Source: Bdellovibrionales bacterium
GTDB taxonomy: Bacteria; Bdellovibrionota; Bdellovibrionia; Bdellovibrionales; JAGQZY01
Length of the DNA: 37,052 bases
NCBI GenBank assembly: GCA_020435205.1
Contig: JAGQZY010000020.1
Span: 1-37,052, forward strand
Direction: 5' to 3'
Below are positions 15,134-22,710 of this stretch, in pieces (within the stretch, counting starts at the first letter, position 1; the number at the start of each line of letters is the position of its first letter). Position numbers and translations under genes: made by a program. The notes below the pieces were generated by a model. It was not told the DNA's origin and made no database searches. It saw only the letters and a list, made by a program, of their open reading frames with translations.

Positions 15134-16606
15134 TCAGGAAGCTTTTGAAATATATGACTTTTTTATTTGGTATTGCGTATTCTTTCCGGAGCCCATTCGA
15201 GTAAGAAGACCTTGGGTTAAACAGTACTGAAGAAAACGCTGACAGGGGGTCAACGATAAAGAGAGTGCATCCATAATGTCTTGGCGACTGACTATATCTT
15301 GATGGACCTTTTGTGAAAGCTGCTTCCATAATATGGCTTCCTTGCTTGGGAGGGATTTTTCTAGATCTAAAGTAAGCGAAAATTGGCGAGAAATATTTAG
15401 TTTGTAGAATCCAAGGCTCTCTTCAATATCCATAGGTATATCAGCCTTTTGGATCCACTTTCTTGTGCGATCGACTAACTGATGAATCTTATTTGGAGAA
15501 GAGTAAATATCAAAGTTTTCCTCTGAAAAAAGAGAGGAGAATATGGCCCCAATAGATTGAGGGCGATAAAGATCACTCGCTAGAAAATAGACCAATTGAT
15601 GAATTTTCTTTCCTTGGTTAATAATACTTTTACCATCCAGCTCACCGTAATAGAGGTCTAAAGTAGGTCCACGACCCACCTGAACTCGACTCGGTAAGGA
15701 GTCTGAATGACTAAGAATTTTCAGGGCTCGATTTTGATACTCTTTAAAAGGTGTGCCATAAATTAATCTCTGGAATCGACCTTGTTCCCAATGGATTTGT
15801 AATCGGTACAGGTCAATTTCTCGAAGACTTTCCCAACTTTTAGCTGAGAGAGCTCTTGCCCGAAATTGAATGAGTGGATCTTGAGAGTTTTTTTGTAAAG
15901 ACTCGATAATAGCTAGCCATTTCATTACATAAATCGCATCCGAACTACTGTCCTTTGATAAGATCTCTCGAGAGCGCAAAATACTGGTTTTAGCGGCTTC
16001 TAAGTCTCCTCGTCGAACCTGAATTTGAGTGTCCAGCTCATAAAGATTTCCTCTGAGTTTATTATACTCATCGGCTTGAGTGACATTGATCAGCTTTGTT
16101 TTCACTTTTTCAGCTCGGTCGAGATCTCCAATAGAAACCAGTGCAGCCAAAAAATTAATGCTGCCCACGAGTCGATCATATTGCGAGATTAAGGGGGATT
16201 CTATGTATTTTTCCAGCAGAGGGGCCGCTTCGTGGTAACGCCATTGTGAAAAATAACAAAAACTTTTATATAAAAGGCACTTTGGATATTTGTTTTCGTC
16301 GATAAAGCTAAGTTTTTCAATGGCTTCGGAAAAGGACCCCACTTTTTGCAAAAGAACACAGTATTCGATGAGCTCTTCCGCAGTGACATCTTCACGGAGT
16401 TGCGCCTTTTCACTGTTGACAACCGGAGTGAGGATTTTAAGCCCAACCACCGGTGAACCAGATCTCCAGGCTAAATTGGCAAATCTATAACGGAGACGAT
16501 CAGGGATTTTTGAATAATTTAAGGAAACTAATTTATCGAGAGCCGGCTTCACCTGTCCCGAACGAATCATTTTATCTAAATCTTGTATCAAAACGAGATA
16601 ATCCAT
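15134..16606 (-). CDS. TPR-type protein with winged-helix-like C-terminal region, putative regulator
   Basis: Protein of 490 residues without signal or membrane segments. The N-terminal two thirds (about 1-300) is a helical solenoid with TPR-like pairs (for example LQKVGSFSEAIEKLSFI, CYFSQWRYHEAAPLLEKY, LVSIGDLDRAEKVKTKL). After it, about 325-400, a segment runs HQLVYFLASDLYRPQSIGAI, then a stretch ending VDRTRKWIQKA, then ESLGFYKL. Its spacing resembles the OmpR/SARP-type winged helix (recognition helix, then a GY-L wing). The extreme C-terminus (SLTPCQRFLQYCLTQGLLTR) looks like a second helix-turn-helix. AGGATA precedes ATG 16606. Regulation of the flanking exported-protein genes is inferred from position. 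Confidence 0.6.
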   Translation of the reverse strand: MDYLVLIQDLDKMIRSGQVKPALDKLVSLNYSKIPDRLRYRFANLAWRSGSPVVGLKILTPVVNSEKAQLREDVTAEELIEYCVLLQKVGSFSEAIEKLSFIDENKYPKCLLYKSFCYFSQWRYHEAAPLLEKYIESPLISQYDRLVGSINFLAALVSIGDLDRAEKVKTKLINVTQADEYNKLRGNLYELDTQIQVRRGDLEAAKTSILRSREILSKDSSSDAIYVMKWLAIIESLQKNSQDPLIQFRARALSAKSWESLREIDLYRLQIHWEQGRFQRLIYGTPFKEYQNRALKILSHSDSLPSRVQVGRGPTLDLYYGELDGKSIINQGKKIHQLVYFLASDLYRPQSIGAIFSSLFSEENFDIYSSPNKIHQLVDRTRKWIQKADIPMDIEESLGFYKLNISRQFSLTLDLEKSLPSKEAILWKQLSQKVHQDIVSRQDIMDALSLSLTPCQRFLQYCLTQGLLTRMGSGKNTQYQIKKSYISKAS

Positions 16607-16647
16607 AATTCTATCCTAATTTATAAGTCGGTATTATCTATATAAAG

Positions 16648-16657
16648 TTTAGGATAA
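16648..16657 (+). repeat. TTTAGGATAA element, copy 2
   Basis: Second identical copy of the word at 15076-15085, in the 120-nt divergent region between the TPR regulator (minus) and the lipoprotein gene starting at 16727. A related TTAGGATA on the minus strand (16612-16619) coincides with the regulator's ribosome site and is explained by that. Confidence 0.35.
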
Positions 16658-16726
16658 AAGTGTAGGTCGTCTTATCAGCTATAATATTTAAAACGAAAAT
16701 GCTATAATTAAAGAAGGTTGGGGGCT

Positions 16727-17572
16727 ATGTCTCAAAATAATAAAAGTTCATTAATCTCATTTTTCATATTATCAGCAATCGCTGGTTTGATTTTGCTCTT
16801 TCAAAGCTGTGGGCAAATTGTTGGTGAGGATTCTAGTCCTAACGAAAAGAGTCGATTCACCTCCCAGTCCAATGGGGATGGGTATGGCGGTAAAGCCAGT
16901 TACGCAAATTATGATTTTGATCACCAGTGTTCCAACTCTGGTGTGAGTGTCCGCAATCGCATTGAAAATATTGAGGGTGAGTTCTATCAGACAGTGAAAG
17001 ATTGCAAAAAAGTAGAACCCAACAAAGTAGAGAAAGCTGATGTTCAGATAGCAGAACATAACAAAGAGTTTGCCTTCAAAACAGAGACTTTATTTGAAGC
17101 AGAAAATGTGAACGGGATCAGTGAAATTCTTTGTCGTGGTGAAGGTTATGACGAAATGGATAGTCACTATGAGGCTGCTGATGTTTATATCCGGCAAGTC
17201 AATGGCAAGCTTTATGGCAATATCAGCTATGGTATCTATGAAAATGGTATTTTAGTGAAGGAAAAGCATGTTAAGGATCTTGAAGTTCAAAAGTTTTTTG
17301 CTCCAGATGGTCGCTTAGAGTCCTATGACAGTTTAATTCCATCTGAAAATAGTGGTGGTAGTGATTTTATTTTACAACTCTCTACGGATGGTCAAACAGC
17401 TACTCTACACGCTCTAGAATTAGCCGATTTTGGTGAAATTCTAACAATCCCTCCTGTTCCCAATGGGGAGGTGCCACTGACACCAGCTCTACCTCTTCCA
17501 TCAGAAGAGGATAGACCTGTGGCCATAGAAAACCTCAAGTGCTACAAACATAGCCAATCGGCAGGGCTTTAG
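16727..17572 (+). CDS. Lipoprotein of unknown function
   Basis: Signal peptide II with a long hydrophobic core and lipobox FQSC (Cys28). The mature part of about 250 residues has a few cysteines (HQCSNS, KDCKKV, EILCRGEG, NLKCYKH near the end) and a Pro-rich linker (about 245-265). No domain recognised. ATG 16727 is chosen over an in-frame TTG at 16718 because AAGG/GGGGG lies at the right distance. TATAAT boxes lie in the leader (for example about 16703). The gene is divergent from the TPR regulator, a probable target. Its stop overlaps the convergent DUF924 gene by 4 nt. Confidence 0.75.
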   Translation: MSQNNKSSLISFFILSAIAGLILLFQSCGQIVGEDSSPNEKSRFTSQSNGDGYGGKASYANYDFDHQCSNSGVSVRNRIENIEGEFYQTVKDCKKVEPNKVEKADVQIAEHNKEFAFKTETLFEAENVNGISEILCRGEGYDEMDSHYEAADVYIRQVNGKLYGNISYGIYENGILVKEKHVKDLEVQKFFAPDGRLESYDSLIPSENSGGSDFILQLSTDGQTATLHALELADFGEILTIPPVPNGEVPLTPALPLPSEEDRPVAIENLKCYKHSQSAGL

Positions 17573-18108
17573 AACGAAGAGTTTGGCCCTTGTAAAAATT
17601 CGATCTCTTCAGGGGTCGATGCTCGCCCGAGGATTTCATTACGATGGGGGTACCTGCCAAATCGATCGATGATTTTTTTGTGGGCAATCTCAAAATCTAA
17701 GCTTCCTTTAGATCCTGGCAGGGAAAAGATTCTGAGGGCCTCTTCATGGATGACTTTGGATTCAGAATGCATGTAGGGCATATAAACAAAAGATCGTTTG
17801 TCCTCATCAATTTGTAGATCGAATCCCATCTGCACGCACTCCTGAGCAAGAACCAGGGCAATGGGATCGTATAAAAAAGAACGAGGGTCCCCTCGATAAA
17901 TATTGCGAGAAAATTGATCAAGCACAATAATTTCAGCCAAGCGTCCCTCAGGAGTCTCTCGCCAAAGGTAAAGTTCGCCCTTAATGGCTTGAGTGTGAAT
18001 ATTTAAAAAACGATCGGAAATTTTCTGGTCAAGCTCTTCAGATTTTCTCCACCAATCTTTAGGGCTCAGTTCTTCAAACCAAAAACGAATCACTTCGTGA
18101 AAATCCAT
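17569..18108 (-). CDS. DUF924 family protein
   Basis: All-helical cytoplasmic protein, about 179 residues, matching DUF924. It opens with VIRFWFEELSPKDWWRKSEELDQKI and carries the family hallmarks LAEIIVLDQFSRNIYRG, FVYMPYMHSE and FEIAHKKIIDRFGRYPHRN. Function is unknown; a TPR-like fold is reported for the family. AAAGGAGGA overlaps the aquaporin stop codon and places the start at ATG 18108, not at the upstream in-frame start at 18129. It is the third gene of the arsC-aquaporin operon. Confidence 0.88.
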   Translation of the reverse strand: MDFHEVIRFWFEELSPKDWWRKSEELDQKISDRFLNIHTQAIKGELYLWRETPEGRLAEIIVLDQFSRNIYRGDPRSFLYDPIALVLAQECVQMGFDLQIDEDKRSFVYMPYMHSESKVIHEEALRIFSLPGSKGSLDFEIAHKKIIDRFGRYPHRNEILGRASTPEEIEFLQGPNSSF

Positions 18109-18119
18109 AGAATCCTCCT

Positions 18120-18809
18120 TTAGCAACACCCGTGGGGACTTTCACTCGCTTCACGGTGACAACGAATCCAATCATAGGTCTTGGCGCCAAAGATTGTACC
18201 GATGATAGGTGCTAAAAGATAGACCCATATTGAGCTATCAAAGCCCGCAAAAAGGGCGGGACCAAAACTGCGGGCTGGATTCATAGAAGCCCCGGTGAGA
18301 GGGCCACCCACAAGGGCGCAAAGGGAGACGGTAGAGCCTATGGCAATACCCGCAAGTTCACCAACAGCTCTGGAGTCGGTGGCGACGCTGGCAATAACAA
18401 ACATCAAAACAAAGCTTAAGAGGAATTCTAGTAAAACCCCAATAGGTAAGTTCACGGAGAGATGGGTGGCGCCAAAGGAATGGTCGTAACCCCATATAAA
18501 AAGATGAAGCAAAGACGCGAGACTGGCTCCCCCCATTTGAGCCGCTAAATAACCTGGTATCCGCAGGGTGGGGAATCGGCCCATTGACCAAAAACCGAGA
18601 GTCACTGCTGGATTGAAGTGGGCCCCAGAAATGTGGCCAAGAGAATAAATCATGATAGATACCGCGCCACCAAACACAAGTGGAATGGCTGAGGGGGTGA
18701 CTCCGGATCCAACGTCTACTAAAATGATAGAGCCACAGCCAAAAAAAACCAGGAAAAAGCTGCCAATAAACTCTGCTATGTATTGTGGAATGGGGTGAGT
18801 GATTTTCAT
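18120..18809 (-). CDS. aqpS: Aquaporin (MIP family), probable AqpS-like arsenite channel
   Basis: Six-helix channel with both pore motifs: HFNPAVT (NPA 66-68) and SMNPARS (NPA 177-179, then the selectivity-filter Arg180). By alignment to AqpZ in my head, the water-selective histidine of helix 5 is Ala165 (LCALVGGP), widening the filter as in arsenite- or glycerol-permeable MIPs. The C-terminus ends CHREASESPHGCC, an unusual Cys/His tail that could bind metalloid. Translation is coupled to arsC (ATGA, 4-nt overlap). In Sinorhizobium AqpS replaces ArsB and lets arsenite made by ArsC leave down its gradient; I infer the same here. Confidence 0.85.
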   Translation of the reverse strand: MKITHPIPQYIAEFIGSFFLVFFGCGSIILVDVGSGVTPSAIPLVFGGAVSIMIYSLGHISGAHFNPAVTLGFWSMGRFPTLRIPGYLAAQMGGASLASLLHLFIWGYDHSFGATHLSVNLPIGVLLEFLLSFVLMFVIASVATDSRAVGELAGIAIGSTVSLCALVGGPLTGASMNPARSFGPALFAGFDSSIWVYLLAPIIGTIFGAKTYDWIRCHREASESPHGCC

Positions 18810-19234
18810 AAATTTTCCAATTGGTTTTCCAGATCCAGGATAAAATCTTTAATTTCATCACGGACTCGTCGATAGACGTTAAGGGCCTCAGTGGTATTCG
18901 TCATCTTTTGGGTTAACCGTGGAGGGTCATCAAAGCCTCGATGAATCACTCGACCGGTACCGGGAAAATAGGGACAGGTTTCGTGGGCATCAGAGCAAAC
19001 TGTGATGACAAAATCCATGTTTTGAGTGGGTAGCTCGTCAATTGTTTTAGATTGATGTTTTGAAATATCCACGCCAACTTCTTTCATCACCTCAACAGCA
19101 TGGGGGTTTAATCCATGCTTTTGCGTGCCTGCCGAAAAAAACTGAAAATTATCGTCCTTGAGGTATTGAGCCCAACCTTCAGCCATTTGGGAGCGGCAGG
19201 AGTTGCCGGTGCATAAAAAGAGAACATTGATCAT
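18806..19234 (-). CDS. arsC: Arsenate reductase, thioredoxin-coupled (LMW-PTP fold)
   Basis: Protein of 142 residues with the P-loop CTGNSCRS (catalytic Cys8, Arg14). The redox pair is Cys80 and Cys87 in VCSDAHETCP, the three-cysteine relay of the S. aureus/B. subtilis type ArsC. The late Asp-Pro (FDDPP) general acid is present. It reduces arsenate to arsenite using thioredoxin. Start ATG 19234 has AGGA (in TAGGATAA) about 12 nt upstream, a weak spacing. It is first gene of the arsC - aquaporin - DUF924 operon; no arsR or arsB is found in the window. Confidence 0.92.
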   Translation of the reverse strand: MINVLFLCTGNSCRSQMAEGWAQYLKDDNFQFFSAGTQKHGLNPHAVEVMKEVGVDISKHQSKTIDELPTQNMDFVITVCSDAHETCPYFPGTGRVIHRGFDDPPRLTQKMTNTTEALNVYRRVRDEIKDFILDLENQLENL

Positions 19235-19273
19235 ATATTTTGCTTATCCTACCCACGCAGGGGGTGCAAGACA

Positions 19274-19305
19274 TTGACCCATGGCAGGGGTGTTTGACCA
19301 AATCC
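19274..19305. repeat. Paired TTGACC boxes, copy 2
   Basis: TTGACCCATGG (19274-19284) is followed by TTGACCAAATCC (19294-19305): the same two words as at 3029-3056, in opposite order. It lies in the divergent region between arsC and the lipoprotein gene at 19434. A small inverted repeat AATCA-TGGGG-TGATT follows at about 19323-19337. It may be a regulatory site for either gene. Confidence 0.4.
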
Positions 19306-19433
19306 TAACAGAACTCTCCTCCAATCATGGGGTGATTAAACCAATTGAGGGGCTCAGGTTTTCCATTCAGCTGAGGGAAGTTTGCTCTTGGTGAGTGATT
19401 CTTGAAAAATAATCTAAATTTTGGAGGTTACCT

Positions 19434-20129
19434 ATGAAGAGATCCTACTTTGTGGTCAGTTGTATTTTTTTATTATGCGTTGGTTGTTCGAGTCGAGGCT
19501 TTGATCGTGGAGATTTGCGAAAACAAATTGGTGTAGCGGAGCCGGTGGTCGATGAAGAGGCGATCGCGGAAGCTCTGAGTAAAAAACCAAATTTGCCCAA
19601 GTCTTTTCGCCTCGCTGTTTACTACAAGGAAAATACGCAAACTCACTGGCGCGCGTCCCGATGGCGTTGGCAAGAACAGGATAAAAAGATCTTTGATAAG
19701 GTGGCTAAAAAGCTAAAAAGTGAGGGTGTGGTTTCGCAAGTGATTCCCATTGTCAGCTCAGTTGTGCAAGGAGATGATTTAAAGTCGATTCGCCTCGCAG
19801 CGGCCCGCCATGGTGCCGATGCCGTTTTAGTGATAGGTGGTGTCGCGGACGTAGACAGATATATCAATGATTTGGGATGGACCTATACTCTCATCCTGCC
19901 AACACTTTTCATGCCTGGATCTCAAGCGGATTCCCTCTTTATCGTGAACGCAACACTTTGGGATGTACGCAATGAGTACCTTTATGCAACGGCAGAAGCC
20001 GAGGGTCTCCATGAGCAGACCTATGTTGCGGCCTTTGGAGACGAGGACAAAGAGTTGATTGCCAAGGCAAAAACTTCAGCACTAGAGAGTCTTTCCAAAG
20101 AGTTTGAAAAGATGGTGATCACTCAGTAG
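19434..20129 (+). CDS. Lipoprotein of unknown function
   Basis: Lipobox CVGC (Cys18), mature part about 213 residues. It contains an alpha/beta segment ARHGADAVLVIGGVADVDRY, followed by a hydrophobic TYTLILPTLFMPGSQAD and then ATLWDVRNEYLYATAEAEG. This order (Rossmann-like strand, membrane-type loop, 'DVR' strand) is seen in several envelope lipoproteins of the rhombosortase-target type, but I am not sure enough to assign it. A Trp/Arg-rich patch (THWRASRWRWQ) precedes it. GGAGG precedes ATG 19434. Monocistronic. Confidence 0.75.
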   Translation: MKRSYFVVSCIFLLCVGCSSRGFDRGDLRKQIGVAEPVVDEEAIAEALSKKPNLPKSFRLAVYYKENTQTHWRASRWRWQEQDKKIFDKVAKKLKSEGVVSQVIPIVSSVVQGDDLKSIRLAAARHGADAVLVIGGVADVDRYINDLGWTYTLILPTLFMPGSQADSLFIVNATLWDVRNEYLYATAEAEGLHEQTYVAAFGDEDKELIAKAKTSALESLSKEFEKMVITQ

Positions 20130-20144
20130 ACCAATAAACGCGGG

Positions 20145-21584
20145 TTATCCTAAAGGCGGGCTGTGCTGCAGGAGCTTTTGCTTTTGTTGGGGAAGCCTTT
20201 TGACTTCTAGGTGTAAAGGGACTTTCTCTTTCGAAATTGCAAATAAGTAATTGTGCTCAATATCTTCTAGGAATTGCGGACTGACTTTGCCCATGTATTG
20301 GTTGAGTGAATCGATCTGTGTATTTTTTATGGTGTCTGAATAGAAAACCAGTCCCTTACCATCCTCCCTGGGAGCAAAAAAATCACCAGGCTGCAGAGGG
20401 TATTGGGCTTGATTTAACCCCTTCATTAAGTGCTCCTCACTAAAACGGGTGTGGCCCAGGCTGATTTGTCCAACGGATTTTTGTTTAAAAATCAGCCAAG
20501 GGCTTTTTTCAAAAAAGCCTGTGCACTCGACAATGTCAAAAAGTCGGTAGCGCACAAAACCCATAGAGGTGGTAACCACGACTTCGTAGTTTTTACCAAC
20601 CTCGAGTTGCCAGGGTTTTAAAAGGTTTTCTTTAGTGGGTTCTTTATCGGTGGGCAAAAACTCAACCACATGGCCACTGGGATCCAAAGGGCCTCCTAGG
20701 CGATTGGCATCAATAGGAGTGGTAAAGCTTGCTTCCGTCGTGGTGTAAAAGGCATCAATGATTTTTACGTTAGGATCTAAAAGCTTTTCCAGCTCCGGGA
20801 GTTGTAGCTGGCAGATCGATGTTTTCCAGCAAAAAATGGTTTTAAGATCAGGCCAAAGCTCAGAGATATTAAAATCTTTACCTCTTAATTTTTCGAGGTG
20901 AACCTTTCTTTTTGGTGAAACGTCAAACTCATCCACTCTGGCCAAGTATTTTTCAAATTGAGTTTTAATATCTGTAAAAAAACGAACGATAACCTCGGGC
21001 ATGATGGCCATGATGGTATCTAACTCGGATGCCAAAGCTCTGACAGGAAGGTCATTAAAAAACGTATTGGCATCCCTAAGGTCTTCATCTTTCACAACAC
21101 TTCGCCAGCGAATAAAAAATGGCCGGGTGATGTAGTTAATATAGCTGATCGGGCAGTAGGGAAGACCGTTATCGAGAACCTTTTCACGAGGAGAGGAAAT
21201 AAACATGAGATTGCTTTCTAAAAAATGTTCTCTTTGGCTGAGCACGCTGTATAAAAAGGGTCCGCCGAGTCGCTGCAACTCCTTTTGAAAGACCTTGGTC
21301 ATGGGGTAAACCTTAGGAGTGGCTGTGGTGCCGGAAGTTTTAAGCCAAGCGATCACCTTGTGTCCTGTAAGAGGGCAAGTGTCACTCCAAAGTCCTTTGG
21401 CAATTCGTTCACGATAATCTTCGAAATCGGTGAGAGGGCAATCCTCTAGGCGACGGGAATCTCCAATATTCTTACGAATCACTTTCCAGCGCTTGACTTG
21501 AACTTTTTCGATATTTTTGCAATTCCGTTTCAATTGCCAAAAGCTGAACCTTGTGAAAAATTTAAGAACTTTTTTAAGAAGCAT
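20145..21584 (-). CDS. GH3 family acyl-adenylating enzyme
   Basis: ANL-superfamily protein of 479 residues similar to plant GH3 acyl-acid amido synthetases. It has the ATP-binding loop TSGTTATPK (83-91), the second motif DAFYTTTEASF (about 266-276, equivalent to GLYSTTE) and the hinge region VRYRLFDIVECTGF (about 340). Members activate a carboxylate as acyl-AMP and join it to an amine, usually an amino acid; the bacterial substrates are mostly unknown. GGAGG lies 4 nt before ATG 21584. It is alone, converging on the lipoprotein gene. The family is clear, the reaction here is inferred. Confidence 0.85.
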   Translation of the reverse strand: MLLKKVLKFFTRFSFWQLKRNCKNIEKVQVKRWKVIRKNIGDSRRLEDCPLTDFEDYRERIAKGLWSDTCPLTGHKVIAWLKTSGTTATPKVYPMTKVFQKELQRLGGPFLYSVLSQREHFLESNLMFISSPREKVLDNGLPYCPISYINYITRPFFIRWRSVVKDEDLRDANTFFNDLPVRALASELDTIMAIMPEVIVRFFTDIKTQFEKYLARVDEFDVSPKRKVHLEKLRGKDFNISELWPDLKTIFCWKTSICQLQLPELEKLLDPNVKIIDAFYTTTEASFTTPIDANRLGGPLDPSGHVVEFLPTDKEPTKENLLKPWQLEVGKNYEVVVTTSMGFVRYRLFDIVECTGFFEKSPWLIFKQKSVGQISLGHTRFSEEHLMKGLNQAQYPLQPGDFFAPREDGKGLVFYSDTIKNTQIDSLNQYMGKVSPQFLEDIEHNYLFAISKEKVPLHLEVKRLPQQKQKLLQHSPPLG

Positions 21585-21686
21585 TTGGCCTCCGCAAAAA
21601 TGAAGTCAAGACATAGTATATCCACAGATTCTTGGTCGTGGGGTGCTTTTCACAGCGGGTCAAAAGCTGAAATCAAAAAAATCCAA

Positions 21687-22034
21687 CTAGAGTCCAGATT
21701 CCTTATACTGTTGCACAGCTTGCATAGCCTCAACACCGTAGACAACAGATGGCCCACCGCCCATGAGAATAGCCACCCCTATGGTTTCGGCAATTTCAGC
21801 CGCAGTGGCGCCGCCAGCCATCGCGTCATGGACATGAAAGGCGATACAGCCATCGCAGCGTACGGTGATGGCGATTCCAAGGGCAATGAGTTCTTTGGTT
21901 TTGCTATCAAGAGCCTTTTTTTCTATGGCCTTTTCATGCAGTTGAGCAAAGCCTCCCATAACATCAGGGATTGCCGCACCTAGGTTTTGCATCCAGGTGT
22001 TAAGTTCTTGGTATTGGGATGGGAAATTTTTCAT
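21687..22034 (-). CDS. Carboxymuconolactone decarboxylase / AhpD-like protein
   Basis: Compact helical protein of 115 residues with the AhpD-type redox motif CDGCIAFHVHDA (CxxC then histidine) preceded by KELIALGIAITVR. The tail AEIAETIGVAILMGGGPSVVYG is typical of the family. Members act as alkylhydroperoxidase-like antioxidants; true muconolactone decarboxylases lack this cysteine pair. GGAGG precedes ATG 22034. It is on the same strand as the GH3 gene about 100 nt upstream of it, but a promoter between them is possible. Confidence 0.9.
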   Translation of the reverse strand: MKNFPSQYQELNTWMQNLGAAIPDVMGGFAQLHEKAIEKKALDSKTKELIALGIAITVRCDGCIAFHVHDAMAGGATAAEIAETIGVAILMGGGPSVVYGVEAMQAVQQYKESGL

Positions 22035-22131
22035 AAGGTCCTCCAGTGAGCCCCAGTTTTAATTCGGGCTTTTAAAATATCAAGGGGTTTTTAGGGTTGT
22101 TCAAATTCGGTCCAGGGAGTAGCATCGGCCC

Positions 22132-22491
22132 ATGTCACAGACCAATCCTAATTGCCCTAAATGTCAGTCCGAACACAGTTATCAAGATGGAGGCCTGTGG
22201 ATTTGTCCAGAGTGCTTTTACGAATGGACTCAGGCCGCTGAGCCCGAAGATTCGAAGGCCGCTACTGAAGCCATGGGCTTTGTTGATGCCAACGGAGTTC
22301 CCTTAGAGACCGGGGATACGGTGACAGTGATCAAAGATCTTAAGATGGGTAAGGACACCATCAAGTCAGGAACCAAGGTGAAAAACATCCGGCTTCTAGA
22401 TGATCCCGTCGACGGCCATGATATTTCTTGTAAGGTGCCAGGTTTTGGGTCGGTGTACCTAAAGTGCTCTGTGGTGAAAAAGGCAAAGTAA
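22132..22491 (+). CDS. yjdM: Zinc-ribbon protein YjdM (PhnA family)
   Basis: 119-residue protein. The N-terminal zinc ribbon has NCPKCQSEHSYQDGGLWICP followed by ECFYEW (two CPxC pairs). An acidic linker is followed by the conserved C-terminal barrel with DANGVPLETGDTVTVIKDL and VKNIRLLDD. This is the YjdM/PhnA family, once linked to alkylphosphonate use but of unclear function; it is not a phosphonate enzyme by sequence. It stands alone and is divergent from the AhpD-like gene. The ribosome site is weak (CAGGGAG about 16 nt upstream). Confidence 0.93.
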   Translation: MSQTNPNCPKCQSEHSYQDGGLWICPECFYEWTQAAEPEDSKAATEAMGFVDANGVPLETGDTVTVIKDLKMGKDTIKSGTKVKNIRLLDDPVDGHDISCKVPGFGSVYLKCSVVKKAK

Positions 22492-22509
22492 ATCTAGCTG
22501 AGGGATGGG

Positions 22510-22704
22510 TTAATGACCACCATCTGTATCAGTCATTTTTTTTAAAACAATGGAAATGCTTTCTTCGTCTAAGTCGGCCTCGATCATAAGACTTTTTGCT
22601 TTTGAAAAATCGTCGGAGTCAATGGCACTAAAAAAGGCCTCGAGCTTGCCAATGGCGGCTAGGCTTTCGAGGACGAGGCTTCCTTCAAAGTCAGTTTCAT
22701 CCAT
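22510..22704 (-). CDS. Small acidic protein of unknown function
   Basis: 64 residues, very acidic, helical, no cysteines and no signal: it contains LESLAAIGKLEAFFSAIDSDD and ADLDEESISIVLKKM, then a DTDGGH tail. It begins 6 nt after the nitrobindin-like gene, so probably translated from the same mRNA, but its ribosome site is weak. The two-helix pattern with amphipathic repeats looks like a real protein. No family recognised. Confidence 0.55.
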   Translation of the reverse strand: MDETDFEGSLVLESLAAIGKLEAFFSAIDSDDFSKAKSLMIEADLDEESISIVLKKMTDTDGGH

Positions 22705-22710
22705 TGGGAA

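Noticed and set aside
16612-16619. TTAGGATA on the minus strand as a third operator copy
   Set aside because: It is the ribosome site of the regulator gene (AGGA 7 nt before ATG 16606), which explains it fully.
19244-19251. TAGGATAA (minus strand) before arsC as a copy of the same operator
   Set aside because: Only 8 bases match, and AGGA there probably serves as the arsC ribosome site.
22132-22491. Phosphonate metabolism gene
   Set aside because: The PhnA name for this family is historical. The protein is a zinc ribbon plus barrel with no hydrolase motifs and no phn genes nearby.
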